Below are positions 8,935 through 18,945 of a DNA stretch of 64,000 nt, one piece after another (the stretch's first letter is position 1; every line of letters starts with the position of its first letter). The translations under genes were made by a program, and so were the position numbers. Source of the DNA: Pseudomonas sp. Marseille-Q3773 (GTDB lineage: Bacteria; Pseudomonadota; Gammaproteobacteria; Pseudomonadales; Pseudomonadaceae). Under the pieces are notes generated by a model. It was not told the origin of the DNA, made no database searches, and worked only from the letters and a program-made list of their open reading frames with translations. The stretch lies in contig NZ_OU745390.1 in the NCBI RefSeq assembly GCF_916618955.1, forward strand, positions 4,092,001-4,156,000. Direction: 5' to 3'.

Positions 8935-10236
8935 ATGACCGATCGCCCCTCCCCGCCCACGCCAACCAGCGCGGTGCAATCCCTGATCCTCGAAAACGGC
9001 CTGTGTGTCTACCTGCGTGAAGACCACCGCGCCCCGCTGGTCAGCGTGCAGCTTTGGTATCACGTTGGGTCCAGTTACGAACCGCAAGGTCATACCGGCC
9101 TGTCCCACGCACTGGAACATTTGCTGTTCGAAGGCAGCAGCAAACTGGCGCCAGGCGACTATTCGACGCTCATGACCCGCCTGGGTGGCAATCCAAACGC
9201 CTTCACGTTCTCTGATGCCACGGTCTTCCCGCTAACATTGCCGGCCAACCGCGTGGAAATTGCCTTGGAGGCCATGGCCGATGTCATGGCCAGCGCCACC
9301 CTCAGCGATATGCCATTTGCCAGGGAGCTGGCAGTAGTCATGGCCGAGCGGCGTGATAATGTCGACAACAATCCGTTGGCGCTTGCGCTGGAGCATCACC
9401 ACTTGCTGACCTATGGCGATTCCGGCTATGGCACGCCTGTGATTGGCCACAAAATCGATCTCGAGCATATAACGCCGGCGGCGGCAAAAACCTGGTACCG
9501 AACCTGGTATCACCCCAATAACGCCACACTCGCAGTAGCCGGCGACCTAACCCTGGCGCAGCTGCAAACACTCGTTACCAGGTATTTTGCTGAAATACCG
9601 GCTTATCGCCTCCCCACACGCCAGGTGCCGACGGGGCTCGCCAACCCGGCCAAACGCCAGCAGACACTGCGCCTGCCGGGTCTGTATACCGGCACTGTCC
9701 TCGGTTTCAACGTGCCCAGCCAATGCACCGCAAAGTCGGTCAGCCAAGGCTATGCACTGCGGTTACTGCCCGAAATTCTTGCCAATGGCCACGCCAGCAG
9801 GTTGCAGCGGCTGCTGGTGCTGGACGAGCCGCTCCTGCAAGGCATGCGGGCGGTCTATGAGCCTTGGCAACGCGGCGACAGCATGCTGGCCTTTTATGCG
9901 TTCTGCAGCCCCCACGTCACGCCAGAGGCCGCAGCCGAGCGCTTGATGCTCGAAATCGAAGCTTTTCGCCAAGCGGCGCCCACCAAACAGGACCTTGAAC
10001 GCGCCAAGGCACGCCTGCTGGCCAGGCAACTGTTCGAAAGGGATGACATCAGCAACCAGGCGCACGCCATCGGCAAACAGGCAGCCTGCGGTCTGGACCC
10101 GGTCGCCCTGGATGACGAACAACAAGCCATAGAGGCGGTAACGGCCGAGCAAGTGGGCCAGGCTGCCTATGAATACCTTACCGAATCCCGAGCAGCCATG
10201 ACCTTCATGTACCCCAGGGAGAGCGCTCATGCATGA
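8935..10236 (+). CDS. M16 family zinc metallopeptidase, second pair, active-site member
   Basis: A paralogue of the gene at 5403, 433 residues long, with the zinc motif HALEH (His58, Glu61, His62) and the same WY.VGSSYE context. Unlike the first pair it has no signal peptide (MTDRPSPPTPTSAVQ), so it probably acts in the cytoplasm. The start at 8935 follows a GGAG ribosome site; the frame is open back to 8857 but that extension is not conserved-looking. The end overlaps the next gene by 8 bp, exactly as in the first pair, and both proteins end in a similar ESAH tail. The substrate is unknown. Confidence 0.9.
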   Translation: MTDRPSPPTPTSAVQSLILENGLCVYLREDHRAPLVSVQLWYHVGSSYEPQGHTGLSHALEHLLFEGSSKLAPGDYSTLMTRLGGNPNAFTFSDATVFPLTLPANRVEIALEAMADVMASATLSDMPFARELAVVMAERRDNVDNNPLALALEHHHLLTYGDSGYGTPVIGHKIDLEHITPAAAKTWYRTWYHPNNATLAVAGDLTLAQLQTLVTRYFAEIPAYRLPTRQVPTGLANPAKRQQTLRLPGLYTGTVLGFNVPSQCTAKSVSQGYALRLLPEILANGHASRLQRLLVLDEPLLQGMRAVYEPWQRGDSMLAFYAFCSPHVTPEAAAERLMLEIEAFRQAAPTKQDLERAKARLLARQLFERDDISNQAHAIGKQAACGLDPVALDDEQQAIEAVTAEQVGQAAYEYLTESRAAMTFMYPRESAHA

Positions 10237-11602
10237 GACTACTTCGACCTCGCCACAATCAACCCTGGCCAGCAGCATCGGTAGCAGCTTGCTGTCCACC
10301 CAAGGGCTAGACCTGGACCAGTTCGCCACTTTGCACACGTCAGTCATGGGCTGGACCACGAAGGCTGGCACAGGCGTCAAGTTCATCGAAGCCCGCGGAT
10401 TGCCAATCGTCGACGTGGTACTTCGTTTCAAGGCTGGCACCAGCCAGGACACTGACCAGCCCGGCCTGGCAGCCCTGACTCTCTATATGCTTGACGAGGG
10501 CAGCCAGCGGCATACAGCCGCCCAACATGCAGAGCACCTGGAGCGCCTGGGCGCGATCACGACCAAAAAGATAGGGCTGGAGCACGCCACGCTCAGTCTG
10601 CGCAGCCTTGCCAACAAGGCCAGGCTTGATGCTGCCCTGGAGCTGTTCATCGACCTGGCTGCCAACCCTGCGTTCCCGCCGCTTGCACTGGACAAGATAA
10701 AACCGCAATTACAACGGCTGAACGCATCTCAAGAACGGCAGCCTGGCGTGAGGGCGCGCAGTGAAGCATTTCGTCATCTATTCAATGGCCACCCTTATGG
10801 CAATTATCTGGGAAGCACCCATCAAGGAGTGGAAGCGGTAACGGTCCAGGACCTGCGCTGGTTCCATCAGTGTGCCTATGCTGCCAGCAACCTCGAAATG
10901 GTCATGGTGGGAGACCTTTCCTTGAGCGAAGCCCAAGCTATCGCGCAGAGGATCAGCCAGGCCCTTCCCCAAGGCTGGACAGCCACTGAGTTGCCTCCCG
11001 TACCCGCGGCAACCAGCGCAACGATCAACATCGAGCAGCCCGGGACAAGTACTGCAACCTTGCTTGCACTGCCCATGAATGTGCCTGCCAACACCGCTGA
11101 ATTTCCAGCCCTGGTATTGGCTAGCGAGGTACTTGCAGGAGGCCTCGAGTCCCGCTTGATGATGGAGTTGCGTCAACGTCGCGGCCTTACTTATTCGGTC
11201 TACAGCACGATAAAGCCATTGAGCGCCGGAGGCGTGTTGGCCATTGAATGGGAAATCGCGCCCCGATACGTTCAAGCTTCTCAGGCCCTGGTGGAAACCT
11301 TGCTGCGCGAGTTCATCGACAGCGGGCCGACCCAGGCGGAATTGCAGCTCGCTCGCAACCAACTGGCAGGTGACTTGCTGCGTGCCGTTGCGCAAAACCA
11401 GAGCCTGGCATCTTTGCTTACCGAAGTTACCCACCAACGCCAGTCCGGCGATCATCTGAACACCTACGTCGAGCGCATCAGTGCAATCACCCCGGCAGAT
11501 GTGCGCTCGGTCATGCAACTTCGGCTGCATCTCGAGCAAAAGGTGCTGGTCAGTGTCGGCCCTGCCGTCGAGCAGCAGCCGTTGCCGCTTACCGACCAAT
11601 AG
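10229..11602 (+). CDS. M16 family peptidase-like protein, second pair, zinc-less partner
   Basis: At 457 residues this is the paralogue of the gene at 6751. The zinc motif is absent (LAALTLYML at that position) while the C-terminal substrate-contact region LMMELRQRRGLTYSVYS is kept. No signal peptide is visible (MHETTSTSPQS). Its start overlaps the preceding stop by 8 bp. The likely role is the non-catalytic half of an M16 heterodimer with the product of the preceding gene. Codon choice in this pair looks slightly less GC-extreme than in the first pair, but I have not measured it. Confidence 0.87.
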   Translation: MHETTSTSPQSTLASSIGSSLLSTQGLDLDQFATLHTSVMGWTTKAGTGVKFIEARGLPIVDVVLRFKAGTSQDTDQPGLAALTLYMLDEGSQRHTAAQHAEHLERLGAITTKKIGLEHATLSLRSLANKARLDAALELFIDLAANPAFPPLALDKIKPQLQRLNASQERQPGVRARSEAFRHLFNGHPYGNYLGSTHQGVEAVTVQDLRWFHQCAYAASNLEMVMVGDLSLSEAQAIAQRISQALPQGWTATELPPVPAATSATINIEQPGTSTATLLALPMNVPANTAEFPALVLASEVLAGGLESRLMMELRQRRGLTYSVYSTIKPLSAGGVLAIEWEIAPRYVQASQALVETLLREFIDSGPTQAELQLARNQLAGDLLRAVAQNQSLASLLTEVTHQRQSGDHLNTYVERISAITPADVRSVMQLRLHLEQKVLVSVGPAVEQQPLPLTDQ

Positions 11603-11662
11603 CGCAGGTACAGTGGCGCTGTTTCATGGCACTCTAGGCAGGCACATCACGAGTCGCCCAGC

Positions 11663-12655
11663 ATGCCTAGTTCCAGTGCCACATTCCGCCCGGCCATCGG
11701 CCTGTCCAACCCTCACCTGCAAACCCTGTGGGGGCCACTGTGGCGCAAGCTGCCCGACCTTCCGCGCAACCGCGAGCGACTGTGGCTGGCCGATGGCGAC
11801 TTCATCGACCTGGACTGGCACGGCCCGCACCAGCCCCATGCTCCCCTGGTACTGGTGCTGCACGGGTTGACCGGCTCATCGCATTCGCCCTACGTCAAAG
11901 GCTTGCAGCAGGCGTTGCAAGGCTGCGGCTGGGCCAGCGTGGCAGTCAACTGGCGTGGTTGTTCGGGCGAACCCAACCTGCTGCCGCGCAGCTACCATTC
12001 CGGTGCCAGCGAAGACCTCGCAGAAATCGTCGGCCATCTGCGTGCCCAGCGCCCCTTGGCACCGTTGTATGCGGTGGGCTACTCGCTGGGCGGTAACGTG
12101 CTGCTCAAGTACCTGGGTGAAAGCGGCGTCGCCAGCCAGCTGGAAGCGGCAGTGGCGGTGTCGGTGCCGTTTCGTCTGGACCATTGCGCCGACCGTATCG
12201 GCCAGGGATTCTCGAAGGTGTACCAGGCGCATTTCATGCGCGAGATGCTGGCGTACGTGCAGCTCAAGCAGCGGCACTTTCACGACAATGGCCAGCATGA
12301 ACGGCTGGCGACACTGCAACAGCTGGGGCCGCTGGGCAAGTTGCGCACATTCTGGGACTTCGATGGCAAGGTCACTGCCCCACTGAACGGCTTTCGCGAC
12401 GTGCACGACTACTATCGCCGCTCATCGAGCCACTTCTTCCTGGGCAGCAACCGCACGCCAACCCTCATCATCCATTCAAGCGATGACCCATTCGTTTCGG
12501 ACCACAGCCTGCCCACGGCACGTGAGCTGGCGCCGCAGACCCGTTTCGAACTGCACAAACGGGGTGGCCACGTGGGGTTCGTCGATGGCAGCCTGCGCAA
12601 CCCAGGGTATTACCTGGAGCGGCGGATTCCGCAGTGGCTGTTGCAAGGCCAATAA
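11663..12655 (+). CDS. YheT-like alpha/beta hydrolase
   Basis: The 330-residue protein belongs to the YheT/ABHD1-3 branch of alpha/beta hydrolases. It shows the family start PHLQTLWG, an oxyanion region HGLTGSSHSPY, the nucleophile elbow GYSLGG (catalytic Ser), an acid-loop Asp in HSSDDPF and the catalytic His in GGHVGF. Substrates are uncharacterised in bacteria and are probably carboxyl esters or lipids. It ends in a strong hairpin shared with the convergent sulfurtransferase gene. Confidence 0.87.
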   Translation: MPSSSATFRPAIGLSNPHLQTLWGPLWRKLPDLPRNRERLWLADGDFIDLDWHGPHQPHAPLVLVLHGLTGSSHSPYVKGLQQALQGCGWASVAVNWRGCSGEPNLLPRSYHSGASEDLAEIVGHLRAQRPLAPLYAVGYSLGGNVLLKYLGESGVASQLEAAVAVSVPFRLDHCADRIGQGFSKVYQAHFMREMLAYVQLKQRHFHDNGQHERLATLQQLGPLGKLRTFWDFDGKVTAPLNGFRDVHDYYRRSSSHFFLGSNRTPTLIIHSSDDPFVSDHSLPTARELAPQTRFELHKRGGHVGFVDGSLRNPGYYLERRIPQWLLQGQ

Positions 12656-12664
12656 AGCAGTAAC

Positions 12665-12696
12665 GGCCTCAGCGCCGGCAAACCGGCGCTGAGGCC
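12665..12696. terminator. bidirectional hairpin between the YheT-like gene and sseA
   Basis: A perfect 14-bp stem (GGCCTCAGCGCCGG / CCGGCGCTGAGGCC) with a 4-base CAAA loop lies midway between two convergent stop codons. It lacks a long U-run but is very stable. Confidence 0.65.
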
Positions 12697-12704
12697 AGGC
12701 CTGC

Positions 12705-13559
12705 TCATTCGCCGGTCGCTACGCCATGCGCCGGGTCGTTGATCCATTCACTCCAGGACCCGGCATACAGTTTGCCCAGCGGATACCCCGCCAGCGCCAG
12801 CGCAAACAGGTTATGGCAAGCAGTTACCCCAGATCCGCAATACGCAACCAACTGCTCCGGCGCGCGCCCGGCCAGCTTCTCGGCAAAGCGCTGCCTGAGC
12901 TGCTCCGCCGGCAGGAAGCACCCGTCAGCCCCCAGGTTGTCGGTGAACGCTGCGCACTGGGCGCCCGGGATATGCCCCGCCACCGGGTCGATCGGCTCCA
13001 CTTCCCCACGAAACCGCGGCAAGGCACGCGCGTCGAGCAAAGTCAGGTCATCTGCACCCAAACGCTTGGCTAGGTGCCCGGCATCGATCAGCAGCCTGGC
13101 GTCCGGCTCACCTGTGAAGGTGCCTTCCCGCCTGGCTGGCGGGTCGAGGCTCAGCGGCAGGTGTGCCGCATGCCAGGCCTTCAGCCCGCCGTCGAGGATC
13201 GCCACACCGCTGCGCTTGCCCAGCCAGGCCAGCAGCCACCATGCTCGGGCGGCAAAGGCGCCAGGGCCATCGTCGTACAGCACCACCTCGCTGTCATTGT
13301 CCACGCCCCACTCGCGCAGGCGTTCGACAAGCCGCTGCGCATCCGGCAACGGATGACGCCCGGTGCGGCCTTTGCTCACCGGCCCGCTCAGGTCACGCTC
13401 CAGGTCGGCAAAATGCGCCCCGGCAATATGCCCCTGGGCGTAGCTGCGTTGGCCATAGTCCACATCCTCCAGAGCAAAACGGCAGTCGAGTATCACCAAC
13501 TTGGCCGAACCCAGACGCTCGGCCAACTGCTGCGGGGTGATCAATTGCGCAAGGGGCAT
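12705..13559 (-). CDS. sseA: 3-mercaptopyruvate sulfurtransferase / rhodanese-like protein
   Basis: A tandem two-domain rhodanese of 284 residues. The first, inactive domain covers about residues 1-145 and the second carries the active-site loop CGSGVTA, the form typical of mercaptopyruvate sulfurtransferases rather than thiosulfate rhodaneses. It moves sulfane sulfur from 3-mercaptopyruvate to acceptors such as thioredoxin or cyanide. The start at 13559 (MPLAQLITPQQ) follows an AGGAG on the minus strand; a longer frame to 13640 adds unlikely sequence. Confidence 0.88.
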   Translation of the reverse strand: MPLAQLITPQQLAERLGSAKLVILDCRFALEDVDYGQRSYAQGHIAGAHFADLERDLSGPVSKGRTGRHPLPDAQRLVERLREWGVDNDSEVVLYDDGPGAFAARAWWLLAWLGKRSGVAILDGGLKAWHAAHLPLSLDPPARREGTFTGEPDARLLIDAGHLAKRLGADDLTLLDARALPRFRGEVEPIDPVAGHIPGAQCAAFTDNLGADGCFLPAEQLRQRFAEKLAGRAPEQLVAYCGSGVTACHNLFALALAGYPLGKLYAGSWSEWINDPAHGVATGE

Positions 13560-13594
13560 GACAATCTCCTGATCGATGGCACTAGGGCCCCGGG

Positions 13595-14290
13595 CTACTG
13601 CGCCAGGGCCTGGTTGAACGGTACATGGAATTCCTGACACAGGGCGTCCACCGCGCTGCGGGCATTCTCGGTGACGAAGCCAAGCTCCAGCACCAGCACC
13701 TGATAGACGCCGCGCTTGAAGGCTTCTTCGCCCAAATGCGCGGAATGCTCCCGCGTGGTACTGAGAAAACGCACCCAGGACGTCAGCACGATCCAGGCGT
13801 TGATGGTCAGCGATTCGATCTGCGCCGGTACCATGGCCAGGATTCCCGCCTCGACGAAGCCGCGGTAGATGGCCTGGCCCTGGCGCAGGCAGCGCTCGGA
13901 AAAGCGCCGGTAACGGGCGGCCAGTTCCGGGTCACTGTCGAGCAGATGCTCCAGGTCACGGTGCAGGAAGCGGTAGTTCCACATTGCGGCCAGCAGGGCC
14001 TTGAGGTAGAAGCGTTTGTCTTCCACGGTCGCTGGGCGGCCTTGCGGCGGGCGCAGGAAGCTGTCCACCAGTTCTTCGTACTGGCTGAACAACAGGGCGA
14101 TGATCGCCTGCTTGTTGGGGAAGTGGTAATACAGGTTGCCGGGTGAGATTTCCATGTGCGCGGCAATGTGGTTGGTACTGACGCTACGTTCACCCTGCTG
14201 GTTGAACAGCTCCAGGCTGTTCTGCACGATGCGCTCTCGGGTCTTCATGCGCGGCGCCATGCTCGGCTCCCAGTCTGCGGGCTTCATCAA
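13595..14290 (-). CDS. TetR/AcrR family transcriptional regulator
   Basis: This 231-residue protein has an N-terminal TetR helix-turn-helix (VSTNHIAAHMEISPGNLYYHFPNKQAI, about residues 38-64, given as a range) and a helical ligand-binding domain. It is divergent from the aldehyde dehydrogenase gene across 120 bp, so it probably represses the dehydrogenase/GMC cluster and itself. No clear palindrome is found by eye in the gap. The ligand is unknown; an aromatic or alkyl aldehyde would fit the neighbours. Confidence 0.85.
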   Translation of the reverse strand: MMKPADWEPSMAPRMKTRERIVQNSLELFNQQGERSVSTNHIAAHMEISPGNLYYHFPNKQAIIALLFSQYEELVDSFLRPPQGRPATVEDKRFYLKALLAAMWNYRFLHRDLEHLLDSDPELAARYRRFSERCLRQGQAIYRGFVEAGILAMVPAQIESLTINAWIVLTSWVRFLSTTREHSAHLGEEAFKRGVYQVLVLELGFVTENARSAVDALCQEFHVPFNQALAQ

Positions 14291-14410
14291 AAGGTCATCT
14301 TACGGCGTATTGGCGGTGGAATGCACCGCATGAATGCGCGGAAAAAGTCGCACCATCGCCCGGGTTAGAGTATAGGCTCTAAGGATTTCCTGCCCGGACT
14401 CGCCACTGCC

Positions 14411-15841
14411 ATGAACTCGCCTAGTGCCCTGCCTCCTGTGCCATCCGACACCGACCTGGCGACGATGTTCGCTGTTCAGCGCCGGGCCGTTTCCGGCAAC
14501 CCCCTGCCACCCGCGGCGCAGCGGCGGCAATGGCTGAAAAGCCTGCGCGAGGCCTTGCTGGCTGGCCAGGCGGAGCTGATCGAAGCCATCGGCCAAGACT
14601 TTGAAGGGCGCAGCGCCAACGAGACCCTGCTGGCCGAACTGCTGCCTTCGGTGCAGGGCCTGCGCCACGCCGAAAAACACCTGCAACGCTGGATGCGCGC
14701 CAGCCGGCGCCGGGTCGGCCTGGCCTTCCAGCCCGCCAGCGCGCAGGTGCGTTATCAACCCTTGGGCGTGGTCGGCATCATCGTGCCGTGGAATTACCCG
14801 CTGTTCCTGGCCATCGGCCCGCTGACCTGCGCCCTGGCCGCTGGCAACCGGGTCATGCTCAAGCTCAGCGAAGCCACACCGGCTTGTGGACGCGCGCTGA
14901 AACAGCTGCTGGAGCGCGTGTTCCCCAGTGACCTGGTCAGCGTGGTGCTTGGCGAAGTCGAGGTGGGCAAGGCCTTCGCCCGCCTGCCTTTCGACCACCT
15001 GCTGTTCACCGGTGCCACCAGCGTCGGGCGTCAGGTGATGCTGGCTGCGGCACACAACCTGACCCCGGTCACTCTGGAACTGGGTGGCAAGTCGCCGGCG
15101 ATTGTCTCGGCCAACGTACCGCTGGACAGCGCCGCCGAACGCATCGCCTTCGGCAAGACCCTGAATGCTGGCCAGACCTGCGTCGCCCCCGACTACGTGC
15201 TGGTGCCGCGCGAGCGGCTACAGGCCTTCAGCGACGCCTACCAGCGTGCGGTACGCCGGCTGTACCCGCGCATCGCCGATAACCCCGACTATACCGCCAT
15301 CATCAACCCGTACCAGCTGCAGCGCTTGCAGGGCCTGCTGGACGACGCCAGTGCCAAGGGCGCGCAGGTTCTGGACATCTACCCCAACGAAACCCGCCAG
15401 GGTCGGCGCCTGCCGCCGCACCTGTTGCTCGACGTGCACGACGACATGCAAGTGATGCAGGACGAGATCTTCGGCCCGCTGCTGCCGCTGGTGCCCTACG
15501 ACAGTCTCGAACAGGCGCTGGCCTACATCAACCAACGACCACGCCCGCTGGCGCTGTACTACTTCGGCTATGACCGCGCCGGCCAGGAGCAGGTGCTGCG
15601 CCACACCCATTCCGGCGGCGTATGCCTGAACGACACCCTGCTTCACGTAGCCCAGGACGACCTGCCGTTCGGCGGCATCGGCCCTTCGGGTATGGGCCAC
15701 TACCACGGCCATGACGGGTTCCTCACCTTCAGCAAGGCCAAGGCGGTATTGGCCAAGCAACGCTTCAATGCCGCGCGGCTGATCTACCCGCCTTATGGCA
15801 AAGCCCTGCAGCGCCTGGTTTTCAAGCTATTCATCCGCTGA
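14411..15841 (+). CDS. calB: coniferyl-type aldehyde dehydrogenase
   Basis: A 476-residue NAD(P)-dependent aldehyde dehydrogenase with the catalytic Cys in NAGQTCVAPDY, the general-base Glu in ELGGKSP and the cofactor loop FTGATSVGR. Length and sequence style (class 3 ALDH, C-terminal hydrophobic tail) match the coniferyl aldehyde dehydrogenase group of Pseudomonas. It oxidises aromatic or long-chain aldehydes to acids. It starts a plus-strand cluster with a Tat-signal small subunit (10 bp downstream) and a GMC dehydrogenase, which could supply the aldehyde. The exact substrate is inferred. Confidence 0.8.
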   Translation: MNSPSALPPVPSDTDLATMFAVQRRAVSGNPLPPAAQRRQWLKSLREALLAGQAELIEAIGQDFEGRSANETLLAELLPSVQGLRHAEKHLQRWMRASRRRVGLAFQPASAQVRYQPLGVVGIIVPWNYPLFLAIGPLTCALAAGNRVMLKLSEATPACGRALKQLLERVFPSDLVSVVLGEVEVGKAFARLPFDHLLFTGATSVGRQVMLAAAHNLTPVTLELGGKSPAIVSANVPLDSAAERIAFGKTLNAGQTCVAPDYVLVPRERLQAFSDAYQRAVRRLYPRIADNPDYTAIINPYQLQRLQGLLDDASAKGAQVLDIYPNETRQGRRLPPHLLLDVHDDMQVMQDEIFGPLLPLVPYDSLEQALAYINQRPRPLALYYFGYDRAGQEQVLRHTHSGGVCLNDTLLHVAQDDLPFGGIGPSGMGHYHGHDGFLTFSKAKAVLAKQRFNAARLIYPPYGKALQRLVFKLFIR

Positions 15842-15851
15842 GGGCCGGCCC

Positions 15852-16337
15852 ATGCACCGTCGCGATCTGCTGCGTTTCAGCCTTGGCGCCAGCCTGATCC
15901 AGGCCGGCACCAGCCTGGTCGGCTGCCGCGCACAAACAGCCGCGACCGGTTACCACGCATTGCGCGACGATGACCTGCCGCTACTAAGTGCGCTGATCCC
16001 GGTGGTCCTGGCCGAAACCCAGGCCGCCGAAACATTGGTGCTGCACAGCCTCGACCACAAGCTGGCGGCGCTGTCACCTGAGATGCTCAAGCTCACCCGG
16101 CAACTGTTCGACGTGCTCAGCCTGCCGCTCACCCGCGGCCCCCTGACAGGTGTCTGGGGCGCCTGGGAACAAGCCAGCCCCGCGCAAGTCAGGGCCTTCC
16201 TGCAGCGTTGGCAGGACAGCTCGCTGAACCTGCTGCGCATGGGCCACGCCTCGCTACTGCAGTTGCTGCAGATGGCCTGGTACGAACGCCCTGAATCCTG
16301 GGCCGCCTGCGGCTACCCAGGGCCACCGAAGATCTGA
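15852..16337 (+). CDS. Tat-signal small subunit of GMC dehydrogenase, possible lipoprotein
   Basis: The 161-residue protein begins MHRRDLLRF, a twin-arginine export signal, and has a lipobox-like LVGC (residues 22-25), so it may be a Tat-exported lipoprotein. It lies between the aldehyde dehydrogenase and the GMC enzyme, the position seen for small subunits of flavoprotein gluconate/sorbitol-type dehydrogenases. The GMC protein has no signal of its own and would be carried out with this subunit. The start at 15852 follows the calB stop by 10 bp. Confidence 0.7.
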   Translation: MHRRDLLRFSLGASLIQAGTSLVGCRAQTAATGYHALRDDDLPLLSALIPVVLAETQAAETLVLHSLDHKLAALSPEMLKLTRQLFDVLSLPLTRGPLTGVWGAWEQASPAQVRAFLQRWQDSSLNLLRMGHASLLQLLQMAWYERPESWAACGYPGPPKI

Positions 16338-16357
16338 AAACAACAAGAGCAGCGCAG

Positions 16358-17956
16358 ATGCCTGTACCCGACCCGTTTCGCCAAGGCCTGGAGCGTGGCT
16401 GGACCACCCATGACGCTTCGCGCCTGGAGCAGGACCTCACCCTGGAAGCTGACGTTGCCGTGATTGGCAGCGGTGCCGGTGGCGCAACCAGTGCACAAAT
16501 GCTCAGCGCCGCCGGCTTCAAGGTGCTGCTGGTCGAAGAAGGCCCGTTGAAGACCAGCAGCGATTTCCACCTGCTGGAAAACGAAGCCTACGCCAGCCTG
16601 TACCAGGAAGGCCTGGGCCGCATGAGCAAGGATGGCGCCATCACCATTCTGCAGGGCCGCGCCGTGGGTGGCACCACGCTGGTCAATTGGACTTCGAGTT
16701 TTCGCACCCCGCCCGAGACCTTGGCGTACTGGGCTTCGGCCCATAACGTGAGCGGCCTGGACGAAACGCAGATGCGCCCCTGGTTCGAACGTATCGAACA
16801 GGAACTGGGCATCAGCCCCTGGGCACTGCCGCTGAATGCCAACAACGACGTGCTGCGCCGTGGCTGCGAGCAGCTGGGCTACCGCTGGGCGGTGATTCCG
16901 CGCAACGTGCGCGGCTGTTGGAACCTGGGCTATTGCGGCATGGGTTGCCCGGTGAATGCCAAGCAATCAATGCTCGTGACCCGCATTCCCGCCACGCTCG
17001 AGCAAGGCGGCGAGTTACTCTATCTGGCCCGGGCCGAGCGCTTCGAGCACAACGGCGAACGCATCCATGGCCTGACCTGCCAGGCGCTGGACAGCCAGGG
17101 CATACACCCTTCGGGCCGCCAGGTCCACATTCGCGCGCGCCATTACGTTCTGGCCGGGGGCGGTATCAACAGTCCGGCGCTACTGCTGCGGTCCGCTGCG
17201 CCCGACCCGCACGGCCGCCTGGGCAAGCGTACCTTCCTGCACCTGGTGAACTTCAGCGCAGCACGCTTCAACGAACGTATCGATCCTTACTACGGCGCCC
17301 CGCAATCCATCTACAGTGACCACTTCCAATGGCAAGGCGGCGTCGACGGCCCGATTGGCTACAAGCTGGAGGTACCGCCGTTGCACCCGGCCCTGGCCAG
17401 CACCCTGCTGGGTGGGTATGGCGAGGACAATGCCCGGCGCATGGCCGAGCTACCCCATACCCATGTGATGCTGGCACTGCTGCGCGACGGCTTTCACCCG
17501 CAAAGCCCGGGTGGGACGGTGGAGCTGCGCGGCGATGGCTCCCCAGTGCTCGACTATCCGCTTACCGGCTACCTGTATGACGGTTTGCGCCGCGCCTATC
17601 GCAGCATGGCGCACATCCAGTTCGCCGCCGGCGCCACCCAGGTAACCCCCGTGCACAGCGATGCCCGTGCTGCGTCCAGCCTGCAACAGGCCCTGGCCAT
17701 GATCGACAGCCTGCGCCTGGAGCCATTCCGCACGCGCCTGGGCAGCGCCCACGTGATGGGCGGTTGTGCCCTGGGGGAAGACCCGCGCCAGGCGGTATGC
17801 GACAGCCTGGGCCGCCATCACCAGCTGGAAAACCTGTCGATACACGACGGTTCGCTGTTCCCCACCAGCATCGGCGCCAACCCGCAATTGTCGGTATATG
17901 CCATCAGCGCCAGGCTCAGCGAGGCCCTGATTGCCCGCCTGGCACACAGCGCATGA
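16358..17956 (+). CDS. GMC family FAD-dependent alcohol dehydrogenase
   Basis: This 532-residue flavoprotein has an N-terminal FAD dinucleotide motif GSGAGG (about 33-38), the GMC signature region around GRAVGGTTLVNWTSSF, a Cys-rich patch (RGCWNLGYCGMGCPVN) and the C-terminal active-site region HVMGGCALGEDP plus GANPQLSV. It oxidises an alcohol to an aldehyde. No cytochrome subunit is encoded nearby, so its electron acceptor is unknown. Together with the upstream Tat subunit and aldehyde dehydrogenase it suggests a periplasmic alcohol to cytoplasmic acid route. Confidence 0.85.
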   Translation: MPVPDPFRQGLERGWTTHDASRLEQDLTLEADVAVIGSGAGGATSAQMLSAAGFKVLLVEEGPLKTSSDFHLLENEAYASLYQEGLGRMSKDGAITILQGRAVGGTTLVNWTSSFRTPPETLAYWASAHNVSGLDETQMRPWFERIEQELGISPWALPLNANNDVLRRGCEQLGYRWAVIPRNVRGCWNLGYCGMGCPVNAKQSMLVTRIPATLEQGGELLYLARAERFEHNGERIHGLTCQALDSQGIHPSGRQVHIRARHYVLAGGGINSPALLLRSAAPDPHGRLGKRTFLHLVNFSAARFNERIDPYYGAPQSIYSDHFQWQGGVDGPIGYKLEVPPLHPALASTLLGGYGEDNARRMAELPHTHVMLALLRDGFHPQSPGGTVELRGDGSPVLDYPLTGYLYDGLRRAYRSMAHIQFAAGATQVTPVHSDARAASSLQQALAMIDSLRLEPFRTRLGSAHVMGGCALGEDPRQAVCDSLGRHHQLENLSIHDGSLFPTSIGANPQLSVYAISARLSEALIARLAHSA

Positions 17957-18547
<591 letters not shown>

Positions 18548-18594
18548 GCCAGGCAGCTGATTATCGCGCCCGCGTGCACTGCGAGCGCGAATGC

Positions 18595-18608
18595 GGCACA
18601 ATTGTGCC
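18595..18608. promoter_or_regulatory. perfect 14-bp palindrome upstream of ferredoxin gene
   Basis: GGCACAATTGTGCC is its own reverse complement and lies 46 bases before the ferredoxin start codon, between coaD and the ferredoxin gene. It could be an operator or overlap the promoter. The binding protein is unknown. Confidence 0.35.
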
Positions 18609-18636
18609 CACTGCGTTGAATATGCCCGGGCGCTGA

Positions 18637-18906
<270 letters not shown>

Positions 18907-18945
18907 ACCTAAAGGCCTGCGCGGTACCTGTAGGAGCGCAACCCC

